DNA of 64,000 nucleotides from Yponomeuta sedellus (GCA_934045075.1 OW203736.1:9191109-9255108), one strand, 5' to 3'. Positions 51,663 to 62,530 are shown, counted from the stretch's first letter. Translations and numbers: made by a program. Notes: generated by a model from the sequence alone, not told the origin.

Positions 51663-51881
51663 TTTGTTAACTTCTTTAAAAACCTATTTGTTAACTTCTG
51701 TTTTCACTAGCAATAAATACACTTATTATAACTTACAAAATCATAACTAAACCAAATATGTACCAATTTACGTATTTAGTACAACGGTATTAATAATGTC
51801 GTAGTAATCTATCAGTTTTTTGTGTCTCCTGAAAACTCGTCAAATTTAACTTACGCGGTATTGTTACCTGACCGACGATTT

Positions 51882-52447
51882 TCGATATTAAAATAAATGA
51901 TTTCGTGTTTATGAATAAGTAATAATTTTAAATTAAAGTGAAGGTTAATTTAAAGAAAATAGTAGGTAGCAAAAATCTCTTTGATCAACAATATCTAAGA
52001 CAAATCTAAAAATTAATTAAATTATATATAAAAATTAATTAGGTACCAATTATTATAAAAAAAATTGTTAAAAAAATAAAAAAATTGCGATTGTTTTAGC
52101 TACGGGCCAAAGATAACCGGTGACCAAATCGTATTTTCTCATATCTACTTATTAACCTACTAATATTTTATGTAAGTTTGTATGTATTGATGTTCATGGC
52201 TAAGTCACTTATAAACGGCTTAACAGATTAAAAGAAAATTTGGTACATGGACATAGAACGGTCTAGATTAAACATAGAGAATTTTTATCCCGTAAAAGGC
52301 TACGCTAGTTATATGTAAAATCAAAATATTTTTATTGAAAATCGATGAGTTAACATTACTTTTTGCTTATAGTTTGTGTAGTTTCCACGTCACATCCTAA
52401 AACTAAGTTTATCAGAGACTTTATAAGATATTTATTCTATTTATTTT
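51882..52447 (+). other. AT-rich gap with repeat-like segment
   Basis: No gene. Around 52190-52330 a stretch containing 'aacggcttaacagattaaaa' and 'tttggtacatggacatag' has the style of the non-coding end of lepidopteran LINEs. I cannot name the family. Confidence 0.35.
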
Positions 52448-52508
52448 GGTTGTCTTTTCCTTAGACGTCACTAATAACTTTATAGTGACGTCTAAGGAAA
52501 AGACAACC
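52448..52508. repeat. Perfect 26-bp hairpin
   Basis: The left arm starts GGTTGTCTTTTCCTTAGACG at 52448 and ends CACTA at 52473; a 9-base loop ATAACTTTA follows; the right arm is the exact complement to 52508. Copies of 'aactaagga' follow downstream to 52550. It is the longest perfect stem-loop in the window and could be a MITE end pair. Confidence 0.95.
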
Positions 52509-52560
52509 AAGGAACTAAGGATAACTAAGGAAGTAAGAGACAACTAAGGAAGACGACTGA

Positions 52561-53063
52561 ATGACGCCGGGCTCAAAAGAAGGATGCCTGCGAAGAAAAT
52601 TGAGCTGGGGCCGCTGCATAAGCAAGATCGAGTCAGCTTTGCTCTACAATATTACAATTAATTTTGAAAATAATATTGTAACATTTGCTGACGAAAAAGC
52701 CTTTCAGAGCCAAATGCCAAAAAAAATTTATACCGAGCAGATAACGAAAGGTATTTTGAAAAAAACACTTGATCTAATCGTCACAGTGGACGTTTGAGTT
52801 TGGGTTTTTGGGTGTGGATGAGCTCCATGAGACCCGGTGAATTGGTGGAGGTTGGCGGTCGGATGAATGCCGAAAATTATATTGAAATATTAAAAGATGT
52901 TTTAGTGCCGACTACTGTGCGATTGCACTATCCCGACGCTTCAACATATTTCTGCCAGGACAATAGCTCTGTACACACTTCACGCAGAGTGCAAGCGAGG
53001 TTAAGGTCTCAAGAGGACATTATTCAGTTCGCTGCGCGTGTTCTCCGCGGATGGATGTGCTAA
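52561..53063 (+). pseudogene. Tc1-type transposase fragment
   Basis: 'RRKLSWGRCISKIESALLYN' precedes 'NIVTFADEKAFQS' (first Asp). In another frame 'WMSSMRPGELVEVGGRMNAE' and 'NYIEILKDVLVP' lead to 'FCQDNSSVHTSRRVQA' (second Asp). The frame breaks off at 'SQEDIIQ', before the third catalytic residue, at the junction with the LINE that begins near 53065. Confidence 0.75.
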
Positions 53064-53141
53064 TTAATACCGAGCAATTTTACTTACGCGCTTGCGCATA
53101 TCTTTTGTTTCGCTAACCTAGTACGATTGTGACTTAAAAAT

Positions 53142-54047
53142 ATGACGAAATGCAAAGTGTGTAGTTTGTTTTTATCAGTGAATAAAGATGACACAGTCAA
53201 GTGCAAAGGAAAGTGTGACCGTGACTTCCATGCAAAATGCATTCGAAACAACAAGTTAATCATGGAGGAAGAAATGTGTGAAGCTTGTCGCAAGGATCAG
53301 AAGAAAACTTCCTTGACCCCAGACCCCAGGAAGCTAAGCCTTGATCCCGAAAAAGTGGCAAACGAATCAATCTTGGTGCAACTGAACGACAAGTTGGCCA
53401 TCTTATCTACTATGCAGCAAACATTATCAGAATTGGCTACATCTGTCGAGTTTTATACTAAGCAGTACCAGGTCTTTGTGGACGATAAAGCTGCATCAGA
53501 CCGCAAAATAATGTGTATCTGGAAAAATGTAATAAAGCTCTGGCAGAGCGTGTCACCGCATTGGAGATCCAGGAGAAAGAAATGAAAAAATTGCTGGTTT
53601 AGAATGGCAGGAAGGAGAAACCGTGTAGCAAAAAGCCGTTACTATTGCCAAAACGTTAAAGTTGAACCCAGAGAAAATTGTGCAGGTGTGGAGAGTAGGC
53701 GGAAAAAAAGGCGAGCACCAAGGCTGCTAAGCCAAGGCCCGTTATAATATCTTTACAATCCAGAGATGACCGCGAGGAATGGCTAGCGAAACGCAAACAA
53801 AGGTTTACTAATAGGGGACCTTTTCAACAGCCAAAACAACACTCCCATCTATATCAATGAAAAGCTACTATATCACGTTCACCAATTGTTCTGGGCGGCA
53901 AAAACGGAGCTTAAACCAGCATATAAGTACGTATGGATTGATCATGGCAAGATATTGATACGTAAAAGCGATGAGAATAGGAAGGTTTACTCAATACGCT
54001 CCGAAGACGACATTAAACGCCTAAAAAAGATGGCAATTAGCGCGTAG
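53142..54047 (+). pseudogene. LINE ORF1: PHD finger and FP-like domain
   Basis: The start MTKCKVCSLFLSVNKDD opens a PHD-type finger ('CKGKCDRDFHAKC', 'CEACRK'), residues 1-50. A helical stretch ('ILVQLNDKLAILSTMQQTLS') follows. The frame breaks near 53580 and is regained as 'PVIISLQSRDDREEWLAKRK' and, after another shift, 'YHVHQLFWAAKTELKPAYKY', 'VWIDHGKILIRKSDENR'. This last part matches the domain shared with baculovirus FP25K-type proteins, common in insect LINE ORF1. It would bind LINE RNA or nucleic acid. It ends at TAG 54045-54047. Confidence 0.75.
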
Positions 54048-54270
54048 CCTTAGACTGCGCTTAGCCTTGTATGTATTTTGATTTAAATCCAACTGTCGTT
54101 TTTATGGACATACGAAATAAGGATATACTTTCTGCAATTTCGCCGGATGTTAACTTTAATACATGCATAGATAACACCACATGGTACATGAACATAAACG
54201 ATTCGAATAGTTTAATATCATACACTTGAACATAAGATCGCTAAGAAAGCATTTTAGTGAGCTGCTGGTA

Positions 54271-57123
54271 GGGGAAGGGGGGGCATGACGAGGTCGCGAG
54301 GCAAGACGGGGCCACCCACACATCTACAAAACCATTCGTTCGCGCTGAGTAATGACTGGGCCAATAGCAAGCCGTTCTCGGTCAGGCGTTAGTGCAATAT
54401 TGACAGTAGGTGAAAGTGCACGCTTTTGTCCGCTAAAAAGAAAAATAGTTTTTGGTTCAGTTTTAAGTAATTTTGTGGTTTTTGTCGAAGTTGAATAAAA
54501 AGGTAAGTGAAGGAGTTTTTATAATTCTGTTGTTACTAATTTGAGAATTTATACAGCTAAATAGGTTTAATGTTTATTTATTTACAAAGGTGAAGTGGTT
54601 TAGCTACAAACGGTTTTTGTTTGAAATGGCGTGTGGGGGCGAGATGGGGTAGTAGCATGGAGGCATGATGGGGTACCTTTACTCACAGGGGCTTGATGGG
54701 GTAGGTACTTGTTTGATTCTGGTACTTTATTTAAACTTTTTTGCTTAAAACATTGACATTGTTTGGGCTTGGCTGGCGGTAAAGTTCGTTTGTTTTTTAT
54801 ATTTCAGGTACAATGGTTAGAACTTATAAAAGAAAGTCGAAGAGAGGAGAGTGGTCATCAGAGGCTTTGAAGGAAGCGGTAAATGACGTATTAAGTAAAA
54901 AGATGGGTTACAGAAAGTCAGCAGAGGCACATGGCATCCCATAAACGACGTTGGAACGCTATGTACAAAAAATTAGACAAGGCCAAGAGGTTACTTTTGG
55001 ATTGCGGCTAGGTCCTATTGCGACAATATTTAATAAACAAGAAGAAGAGGAAATGGTCTCGTATTTAAAACACATGGAGGAACGTCTTTATGGCCTCACA
55101 ACCTTGGAGTTGAGGAAATGGCTTACCAGTTGGCTGTAAGAAATAATAAAAGGCACAATTTCAGCACGGAAAAGGAGATAGCTGGCATCGATTGGTTGAA
55201 AGGTTTTTTAAAACGTCACCCTGATTTATCTATTCGAAAGCCAGAGGCTACTTCTGCTGCGCGAGCAATGGGTTTTAATAAAGTTGCTGTGGATAAATTT
55301 TATCATCTGCTTGGCGAAATGTATGACTTACATAAGTTTACCCCTGATAAAGTCTTCAGCTGCGATGAAACTGGGATTTCCGTTGTGTCAAAAACAAAAT
55401 CTAAAATTATTGCAACAAAAGTCCGAAAACAAGTTGGCTCGATATCTTCAGCTGAAAGAGGCCAAACTATAACAGCAGAAATATGTTTTAACGCAGGAAC
55501 GTATATGCCGCCGCTTTTCATTTTTCCTAGACAACGCATGAAACCAGAATTGTTGGACCACGCTCCACCTGGTACAGTTGCAGAATGTAATGCTCGTGGC
55601 TGGATGACAAACGATATCTTTTACAAGTGGTTCCAAAAGTTTGTGCAATTTTCAGGAGCTTCCCCAAGTAATAAAATATTATTGTTATTAGACGGTCACG
55701 TTAGCCATACACAAAATTTGGATGTGATTGATTTTGCACGACAGAATGGCATTGTACACACAAACTCCAGCCTGCTGACGTCACATTTATGAAACCACTG
55801 AGTGTATACTACGACCAAGCTGCTACTGCGTGGCTTAGATCCCATCCAGGTCGTGTAATAACTACTTTCCAGATAAGTGAAATTTTTGAAAAAGCATATG
55901 TGCAAGCAGCTACAATGACCACTGCCATTAATGGATTCAAAAAATGTGGTATTTGGCCTTACAATCAGAATAACTTCAGTGATGCTGATTTTATTACAGC
56001 AGAGACAACAAATATTCAAGTAGCTGAAAATCAACAGACAGAAACAGTGGAGCAACCAGCACAGGAAGATGTGGTGCAAAGCTTGGAAGCAGAGATGGTG
56101 CCTATAGCAAATGTACAACAATCTCTGTCTTCAATCATTGAACGTGATTTTCAATACGGAAGTATTGCTACTATTCCTTGCCGACCCACATGTGTCAATG
56201 TATCTTCTGCACCATCTTCTCCCTCCATTATACAGCCAAGTACTTCAACTCACTTTGAAGATTGTTCTGTGCAAGCACTGGGCCATAATATATCTGCTTC
56301 ACTGATTTACTTAACTCCTATAGCATCAACCTCAAGGGCTCGTGAATCAACGACATGTCAGAGTGACATTTCAACTCCTGACCTTCCACTGGATATTCCA
56401 ATTGTCGCAAGACATCATTCGCCTATTCGAGCAGCATGCCGTGATCTTACAACCACCTTCAAAAATGCTTCTCCAAAAGAAATTTACCAACCAATTCCAT
56501 TTGTTGGACAAAAAGAAAAAAGGAAACAGTATCGCAGAGGTAAAACAGCAATAATCACAACAACGCCATACAAAAAGGACGTGGAAAATCGGGCACAGTC
56601 AAAAAAATGTGCAAATCCCAATGATCCTCGTCTAAAGAAGAATGCTAAAAAAACAAAAGCAGTTAAAACTAAGGCATCAAAGCCAACTGGCCAAGAAGAC
56701 ACGATCTGTTTTTACTGTGGGGATATAAATAACACCTGAAGTCCCAAGAACGTTGGCTTGCATGCCAGGTGTGTAGACGCTGGGCTCATACAGCTTGTGC
56801 TGGTGTAGATGATAAGAACTTAGAAGAAGCTCATATTTGTGTTTATTGCGAGTAATCACCATCTTGCCCCACATAATTCCCCATCTTACCCCATATAACA
56901 GACCCCGTCTTACCCCTGGGTAGGGGCAAGATGGTTTTTTTGTCAATATTTTTGAATTATTATTTTCGTTTAAACGAGTTATGTTACGTTTCCAAAGATC
57001 GTTGCCAAATGAAGGCTATTAATATGAAAGTAGAATAAGTGATTAATAAAAGGTTTTCTATTAAAAACTTTGCGTCTTTTACTGTTCAATCCTTAAGTAC
57101 CCCATCATACCCCCCCCTTCCCC
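54271..57123 (+). mobile_element. Pogo/Tigger element 2, complete ends
   Basis: The ends GGGGAAGGGGGGGCATGACG and the complement of GGGGAAGGGGGGGTATGATG are flanked by TA (54269-54270, 57124-57125). The length is 2853 bp. A non-coding first exon ends at AAAAAG|GTAAGT (54502) and the acceptor ATTTCAG is at 54807, just before the ATG. It is inserted inside LINE ORF2. GGGGCAAGATGG-like motifs recur near both ends. Confidence 0.92.
54813..56855 (+). pseudogene. Tigger 2 transposase with PHD-like tail
   Basis: The ATG at 54813 (MVRTYKRKSKRGEWSSEALK) opens a psq/CENP-B-type helix-turn-helix, interrupted by a TAA at about 54943. A frame change near 55115 leads to 'WLKGFLKRHPDLSIRKPEAT', then the DDE domain: D in 'VFSCDETGISVV', D in 'LLLLDGHVSHTQN', and the third acidic residue in 'QPADVTFMKPLSVYY'. 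A small deletion near 55750 removes the loop before that last block. A long Ser/Pro linker and a PHD-like finger end the protein ('CFYCGD', 'CQVCRRWAHTAC', 'CVYCE', with a frameshift at 56740). Confidence 0.88.
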
Positions 57124-58575
57124 TAATACTTAACCCGTGCTTATCAAACATCGACGTAATAATACTCACAGAGATTAATATAAAAGAATCTGAAATGCCA
57201 CTATTTCTTATATTTACCTAACTTTGAACAACACTGGAATACACGAGAAACACAAAGAGATACACCAGACAGGAGATAAATATTACAACGTAAAGTATTA
57301 CGGGCATTGCTGGCGAATATATACATAACCAGATACAAGGAGCAAACAAACGCGACACTCATGTAGTAGCCGTCTATCGACCACCCAAGACAAATAAGAA
57401 TAATTTTTTAGAAGAAATTGAGCAGATTCTAAAAACAATACCAAAAACTGTGATGCCATACTGATTGGACTCAATTGTGAACCTTAACGGAGAAACAAGG
57501 TCTGCCCTTGGTTTATACCAGAACACCCTGTGTGCGCATGGATTTCAATGCACAATAACCGATAACACGCGGGAGGAAATAATAGTGCGAGAAAAACTGG
57601 ATGCAGTGTGTTGGGACAACCTATGTGAGTACGATTGCCCGGTATTGCTTTACGAAAAGCTTTGTTTAATTTTCGGTGAGATATTTGAATCGGTTAAATG
57701 CGAACGCGTTTTGTGTAATAGACGGAAAAACAGCCCCTAAATTAAATAAAATGATCGAAACTAGGGACGAACTGTTCCGAAAGTGGAAAGATTTTCCAAA
57801 TAGCATGTGTAAGAGACTGCAATATACGAGATATAGAAATAAAGTTAATAAACAAATAAATGTAGCAAAAAGTAAATTCAGACAGGAAGAAATTTTGAAC
57901 TGTAATAACAACTGTAAGAAAATTTGGTCAAAAATCAATATGTGGCTTGGAAGAAAAAAAGGTAACATAGACAGCACAATTTTAAAATATTTAGGCAAAA
58001 CTGATAATATTGAAATTGTATGTATTAATTTTTCAAGGACATTTACTGAAGAAATAAGTAGGGGAAAGTTGCGATCATTGGACTAGCTCTTTCAATGGAC
58101 CACCAAGGTATTTCCAAAACTATTCAAGCTAGCGACACTCAAACTAGTCGAAACGAGTCCGCGCTGACTCTGTTGCACCCCCCTCTTACCTCAGTGACGC
58201 TACGGCGTAATCTTTGGCTACGGCAAGTGACGAGGACGGACGCGTGTGGCTGTGTTCGCGGCGGTCAAAATCTTATTATTTGACTCTGAACAATTTGATG
58301 AAGTATACTATTCTAGACATATTTGTTTGGGTATACTGTTATGAAGTATTAGAGATTTTAATTGTGATTTCATGTGTGTTATTCGATGTATATTTTCTTT
58401 TCTTAACTAGTACCTTGTTGCCATCAATCTCTCAAGGGAGTTCCACCGTTGGACCGGTCCAATCACAGCAACTTTTTATTGAATTTGTTTTGGTCATAAT
58501 TATGGGAATAGGTTCCGAGTATTTCTTTACTTAAGGAAAAAACTCATTAAAATCACTATAATATATATTTACAGA

Positions 58576-59573
58576 ATGTTCCCGAATAAAAGAAAATCTT
58601 TTGCACGTAATGAAACAAGTATGAACCTTGCTTTAGAATCAGTAAGGAAACAAAAAACTGGTTTAAATGAAGCAAGTCGAATATACGGAGTCCCGAAAGC
58701 AACACTTAAACGAAGATTACATGGAGTAAACCAAAAAGCCAAAGAACACATCCAAATACCGGGTTCCAAAAGTGACCTTCCTCCAGATCTAGAAAATGAA
58801 CTGTGTAAACACGTACTTGAGATTGAAGGTTGTTTGTACGGCATTACTCCTACTGACATAAGACGACTGAATTTTGAGTTGGCGGAGAAAAATAATATAA
58901 AACACAGTTTTAACAAAGTAAAACAATCTGCGGGCAAAAATTGGTACTATGCGTTTATGAAGCGGCATCCTAATTTAAGCTTGATAGACCCATTGTCTGT
59001 GAATGCATCAACACAAGATGGTGTTATAGAAACAATCGTGAAAGAACCATTGTCCAATTCAGAGCCGCTTTTACCCGCAGCATCAATGCTAGCAGGACAG
59101 ACTGATGATCCCTTGCCTACAGATGCTGAGAAAAACCACATTAATATTGGATCTCCACCTGTAATGACCCTACAAAATGAAAATATCCAGAAACCTACAG
59201 CGCGACGTGAATCTACTAGCTTTGAGTTTCATATGCAACATTATATCTCCTGCCAGAAAGATAGCAGAGGAATTGCGGAAAAGAAGTCGAAGAACACAAA
59301 GCAGCATTGAATTGACTTCGTCGCCGTACAAAACTGCCCTAGATGAGAAAGCAAAGGTCCCAAAGCAGAAGAAGCCAAAACTGTCCACCAAAGAACCTTA
59401 ACCATCAACCAGTAAAGAAGTTAATGTGAATATAGACCAATGGTTTTTTCAAAATCTGTCTAAAATGTGAAATAGAAGACATGTTTCAATGCATGATCTG
59501 TAAAGCCTGGGTACATATCGAGTGTGCTTGTGTTAAAAAACACGTAAAAAAGTACCTGTGCCCTCATTGCTAA
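58576..59573 (+). pseudogene. Tigger 3 protein lacking the DDE domain
   Basis: The ATG at 58576 (MFPNKRKSFARNETSMNLAL) opens the psq helix-turn-helix ('NEASRIYGVPKATLKRRL') and the CENP-B-like second domain ('WYYAFMKRHPNLSLI', near residue 135). The next residues ('DPLSVNASTQDGVIETIVKE') already belong to the C-terminal linker, so roughly 200-250 residues holding all three catalytic acids are missing without loss of frame. After a shift near 59240 the tail continues ('KIAEELRKRSRRTQSSIELT') and ends in a PHD-like finger 'CLKC', 'CMICKAWVHIEC', 'CPHC' at 59573. It could bind ends but not cut. Confidence 0.85.
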
Positions 59574-60297
59574 ACATAGAAATTATAATCAATAATAATT
59601 ATAACTATAGTGCCTTTTTAAAATGTGATTTTATAACTTTTTAATCTAGTTTTAAATGTCATCAGTTAACTGAATTACTTTATAAAGTTAGCAGGCACTG
59701 CAATTTTTTACTTTTATCTTGTTTTAAAAATATATATATTTGATCTCATTATGATTGCTATTTTTATAAGATTATTTTTTAATTTATAATTATATTTTGA
59801 CAGTTACTACACGTGACCTTAGGTACTTTTATGTATATTTTGATGTCTGTGATTTTTTTATAATCTTAAGTTTGATAATTTTTTGATCTCATTCAATGTG
59901 CCAAATGTAAAATTTTATTAGTAGCTAATTTAATTAGCCTATAACATTTTTTTTGCTTTGCTTGTCGTATGTTTATCTCTCATCGTATGCCATAATATTA
60001 ACGTTTTAATAATTATAATGAGTTACCTTGATTAGACCCCTAGGACAAATTTCTCGAAATCCATTGATGGCAACCTGGTGGTTCAATGAAGGTGTCCATG
60101 GTCCAAAGAAGGTAACAGCCCAAGATTTAGTTTTTTTCGTTTATACCAAAAACTGTAAGCCCGAATTGTTTGTACGTTTGATTATTACGAATAAAGGTCC
60201 TAAGAAATAAAACTATTAAACTACTTTCATTTTATCATTTTTATCTTTTTAAATACGTGTCTTAAAGTTAAGTGGTCCATTTATAGCAACCTTCCCC
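59574..60297 (+). other. 3' non-coding part of Tigger 3
   Basis: AT-rich. A 60-codon frame at 60028-60210 has no recognisable feature. The right terminal repeat occupies the last 30 bases. Confidence 0.5.
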
Positions 60298-60479
60298 TAA
60301 TATCAAACAATCGTGCGATAAAAAGTTCTTAGAAAGGACGAACTATGTAAAAAGATCTCTTTCTAAGAGCGTCACAGATTTCACTTCATCTACAAGTTTT
60401 TAAAGACTTCCACAAAAACTCATAGACTCGTAAATAGAAAAAAAACAAGTCGCCACACTGTTAACCTCTGATGAACATA

Positions 60480-60944
60480 TTAAAGAAAGAAAATATAAGG
60501 AAGATGCCAAAAAGTTGAATAGATCAAAAAGCGATGGTTAATAAAACTAAAAGAAAAACCCAAAGAAAAACTGAAAATGTAACGAAACCAGCAAAACAAA
60601 AGAACCACAATAAAATGCAAAAAGATAACCGGACTGAGTCTAAGTAACCAGAAATAAATATCACAACGAAACGTACTGCAAAAGAAAAGCAATTATAGTT
60701 ATAGAAGAATATCTGACAGTAGCGACAGTGACGAAGAACCAGTACTATGCGATGTATCGGATAGTGATGCGAACAGAGAAGAAAACTGTGTTGGTTGTGG
60801 AGATAATTATTATGAAACCCAACTCATCGAAGATTGGCTTCAGTGCATAGATTGTCAACTTTGGGTCCATGAACATTGCACAGAGTTCGATATGTGTTCG
60901 AATTGCGGCAATAATAAAAATAAATTATTTAGAATGAAGAAATA
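60480..60944 (+). pseudogene. Tigger 4, C-terminal tail only
   Basis: A lysine-rich stretch ('DEHIKERKYKEDAKKLNRSK') changes frame repeatedly. An acidic Ser/Asp part follows ('DSSDSDEEPVLCDVSDSD'), then a PHD-like finger 'CVGCGDNYYE', 'WLQCIDCQLWVHEHC', 'CSNCGNN', ending at TAA 60942. It is the fourth such finger in the window. Catalytic and DNA-binding parts are absent. It begins where the LINE ends near 60420. Confidence 0.65.
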
Positions 60945-61239
60945 AAGCCAAATAGGAAGTTAAGGGTATAATTTAGGTACTGGCCATCTTTCCTGTATAC
61001 CTATGGCCGTCACACCCGGTTACCTCGGGAGAGATGGCCCAATGCTTTTTTTTTCAAACATAATTTTAAGGTTTTAGTATATCGTTTTCGTTTATTTCTC
61101 TTTAGTATATCGTTTATTTTGTTCAATTCTATGAAACTAAAATGTTGAAAGTTTAATTGCATATAAAAATTATTATGGAAGTTTAGCAATTTTATTTTGC
61201 AAGATAAATAAATGAAAAAAGAATGACCAACTCCCTTGG
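60945..61239 (+). other. Short AT-rich gap with inverted motif
   Basis: TGGCCATCTTTCC near 60982 and its partial complement GGGAGAGATGGCCCA near 61029 flank a 35-base spacer. They may be the remains of Tigger 4 ends. Confidence 0.4.
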
Positions 61240-62530
61240 ACTTTGGAAAAATTCATGGACACGGTAAGACGACTCTAACCAAAAATAATCCCGGTCAGGG
61301 GACCGTCGGCAGACCGACCATCTGCAACATTGCGCACACCACCGAGACTCACCTCGTCCCCTGCCGAATCTTACAGATCAAAGAGACGTGCCTCATCTCC
61401 TGTGGAGCCCCAGGCATCGACTTCAAAGAGGCACACTGAAGATCCCAATCACCCTGAACTTGGGATCCTCTCAGGAACGATGAAAGTTCTGACAGAGCAG
61501 TCAGAAGCCCTGACAAGACTCACACGGATGGTTAACGACCTAGAAACACAACCAGCGACACCAAACGAGCTTGACGAATGCTTTGATTCCATACTGGACA
61601 GCACAGGCCGAGACGACAACTTGGAGACTTTATGGTGCGCTCCAACACTAATCTCCGCTCAGGACGATACCAGCAACAGGCTAGATGATAATCAAGGCAA
61701 CCAAGAACTGAGGAAAATCAAACTAGCGCAACACCCATCTAACAATAAGTCGGATGATGACGATCCGCGGAATTTTGATCCCTCGACTAGGTACAGAAGC
61801 TGAGGCGAAAATAACGAAGGCCAAACCCCATCTGGTCGAACAGGCAGTCAACTGCCAGCGGTTTGTTTGGGAAAGACTGTTGGAAAAATATAAGATACGT
61901 GGACGTCCAGAAAACTTTCCAAGCTACTCCAGCTTTCAGTGCACTCAAAGTGAAAGCAGCATCACACCAAACTGGCAATCGCTAGTTTGATGTGATGCAC
62001 AACTCTGGTGGCACAACTCGAAAAATTCGATCTCTCATAAGGTGCAATCACTCACGGTCTACTACTACAGCGTGAGGCGCTAATGGAAGCTTACAAAGAC
62101 TTGAGTGAGACAACCCGCAAAGAGTTGAATAAGAAACTCTTTGCCGATATGGCCGACTGGCCAACTAGCAACGAAAATCAGTCTTTTGGAATCGCTTCGA
62201 GCTTCACAAACAATACTAGATGTAATACGTGGTTACCACATTCTGTTTATTCGGAAACCAGCCCTACGCAAACTATCCCGGAACATGGGAAGAAGATTCG
62301 AGCACATAAAATCAGTACTCATGAAGGGTCAAATTGCAGAACTAGTTAAACAAAAGGCCATCGCTCCTAACAAGTTCACACGAGGATTTTTATCCCCCAT
62401 TTTTCTGAGACTAAAGCCAGACGGCTCCAACAGATTGATTTTTAACCCAAATCATGAGAAGAGACGATTACCTGATAAAAAATTTTATTTCAAATGCATA
62501 TTATCATGTCCCTATCAGAAACTCACATAG
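61240..62530 (+). pseudogene. DIRS-like retrotransposon: gag and RT start
   Basis: A Ser/Pro/Arg-rich start ('SYRSKRRASSPVEPQAST') is followed by 'GTMKVLTEQSEALTRLTRMV', an acidic stretch, and after a shift 'EAEAKITKAKPHLVEQAVNC' and 'RYVDVQKTFQATPAFSALKV', which match Gag of insect DIRS-type elements. Near 62080 'MEAYKDLSETTRKELNKKLF' continues Gag. From 62230 'VIRGYHILFIRKPALRKL' and 'RGFLSPIFLRLKPDGSNRLI' are the first blocks of a DIRS-type RT. The sequence ends at 62530 before the catalytic Asp pair, and no tyrosine recombinase is present. Confidence 0.7.

Larger units (their letters stand above)
49237..51670 (-). mobile_element. BEL/Pao retrotransposon, 5'-truncated
   Basis: On the minus strand: RNase H end, integrase and C-terminal domain, about 490 untranslated bases, then a probable 3' LTR (49237-49422, TGTTGG at one end and CCAACA at the other). 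Everything before the end of RNase H is missing. It lies inside the DDE transposon at 45702-51877. No target duplication is visible, as expected for a truncated copy. Confidence 0.75.
45702..51877 (+). mobile_element. DDE DNA transposon with 4-bp duplication (Sola-like?)
   Basis: Terminal inverted repeats of about 36 bases, CGTCGGTCAGGTAACAAC at 45702 and its complement ending at 51877 (one mismatch in the first 28), are flanked by ATTT on both sides (45698-45701, 51878-51881). Inside are a non-coding first exon ending at a donor (AAAAG|GTAAGC, 46005), an acceptor (CATTCCAG, 46342), and a two-part transposase frame ending at 49008. A 5'-truncated BEL/Pao piece (49237-51670) is inserted near the right end, so the element itself is about 3.7 kb. 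TIRs plus a 4-bp duplication point to Sola-type elements, but this is an inference. Two more sequences of the same protein family occur at 22.1 and 62.8 kb. Confidence 0.75.
58061..60297 (+). mobile_element. Pogo/Tigger element 3, internally deleted
   Basis: The ends GGGGAAAGTTGCGATCATTG and the complement of GGGGAAGGTTGCTATAAATG are flanked by TA (58059-58060, 60298-60299). The length is 2237 bp. 5' non-coding sequence and an acceptor TATTTACAG at about 58574 precede the ATG. The coding part lacks the DDE domain, so the copy depends on a helper. Confidence 0.9.
53065..60420 (+). mobile_element. PHD-ORF1 LINE split by two Tigger elements
   Basis: LINE sequence occurs in three blocks: 53065-54270, 57124-58060 and 60298-60420. 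They join perfectly in reading frame when the Tigger elements at 54271-57123 and 58061-60297, with one TA each, are removed. ORF1 has a PHD finger, a coiled coil and a baculovirus-FP-like C-terminal domain; ORF2 has the endonuclease and linker. The RT domain is absent, so the LINE is cut at its 3' side near 60420. The combination fits CR1/Jockey-type LINEs. Confidence 0.8.
54104..60420 (+). pseudogene. LINE ORF2: endonuclease and linker, in three pieces
   Basis: The ATG at 54104 (MDIRNKDILSAISPDV) leads, after a frame change, into 'NIRSLRKHFSELLV' at the Tigger 2 insertion. It continues at 57126 with 'ILNPCLSNIDVIILTEINIK' (start of an AP-type endonuclease). Further on come 'VVAVYRPPKTNKNNF' and 'VNLNGETRSALGLYQNTL', in shifting frames, with the catalytic 'GDLN' damaged. 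The linker ('RRKNS', 'RDELFRKWKDFPNSMCKRLQ', 'IWSKINMWLGRKKG') runs to 58058 and resumes at 60300 with 'NIKQSCDKKFLERTNYVKRS', stopping at 60400. RT is not present. Confidence 0.75.

Noticed and set aside
60028..60210. 60-codon frame inside Tigger 3
   Set aside because: It lies after the finger and stop of the Tigger protein, in AT-rich 3' sequence, with no recognisable motif.
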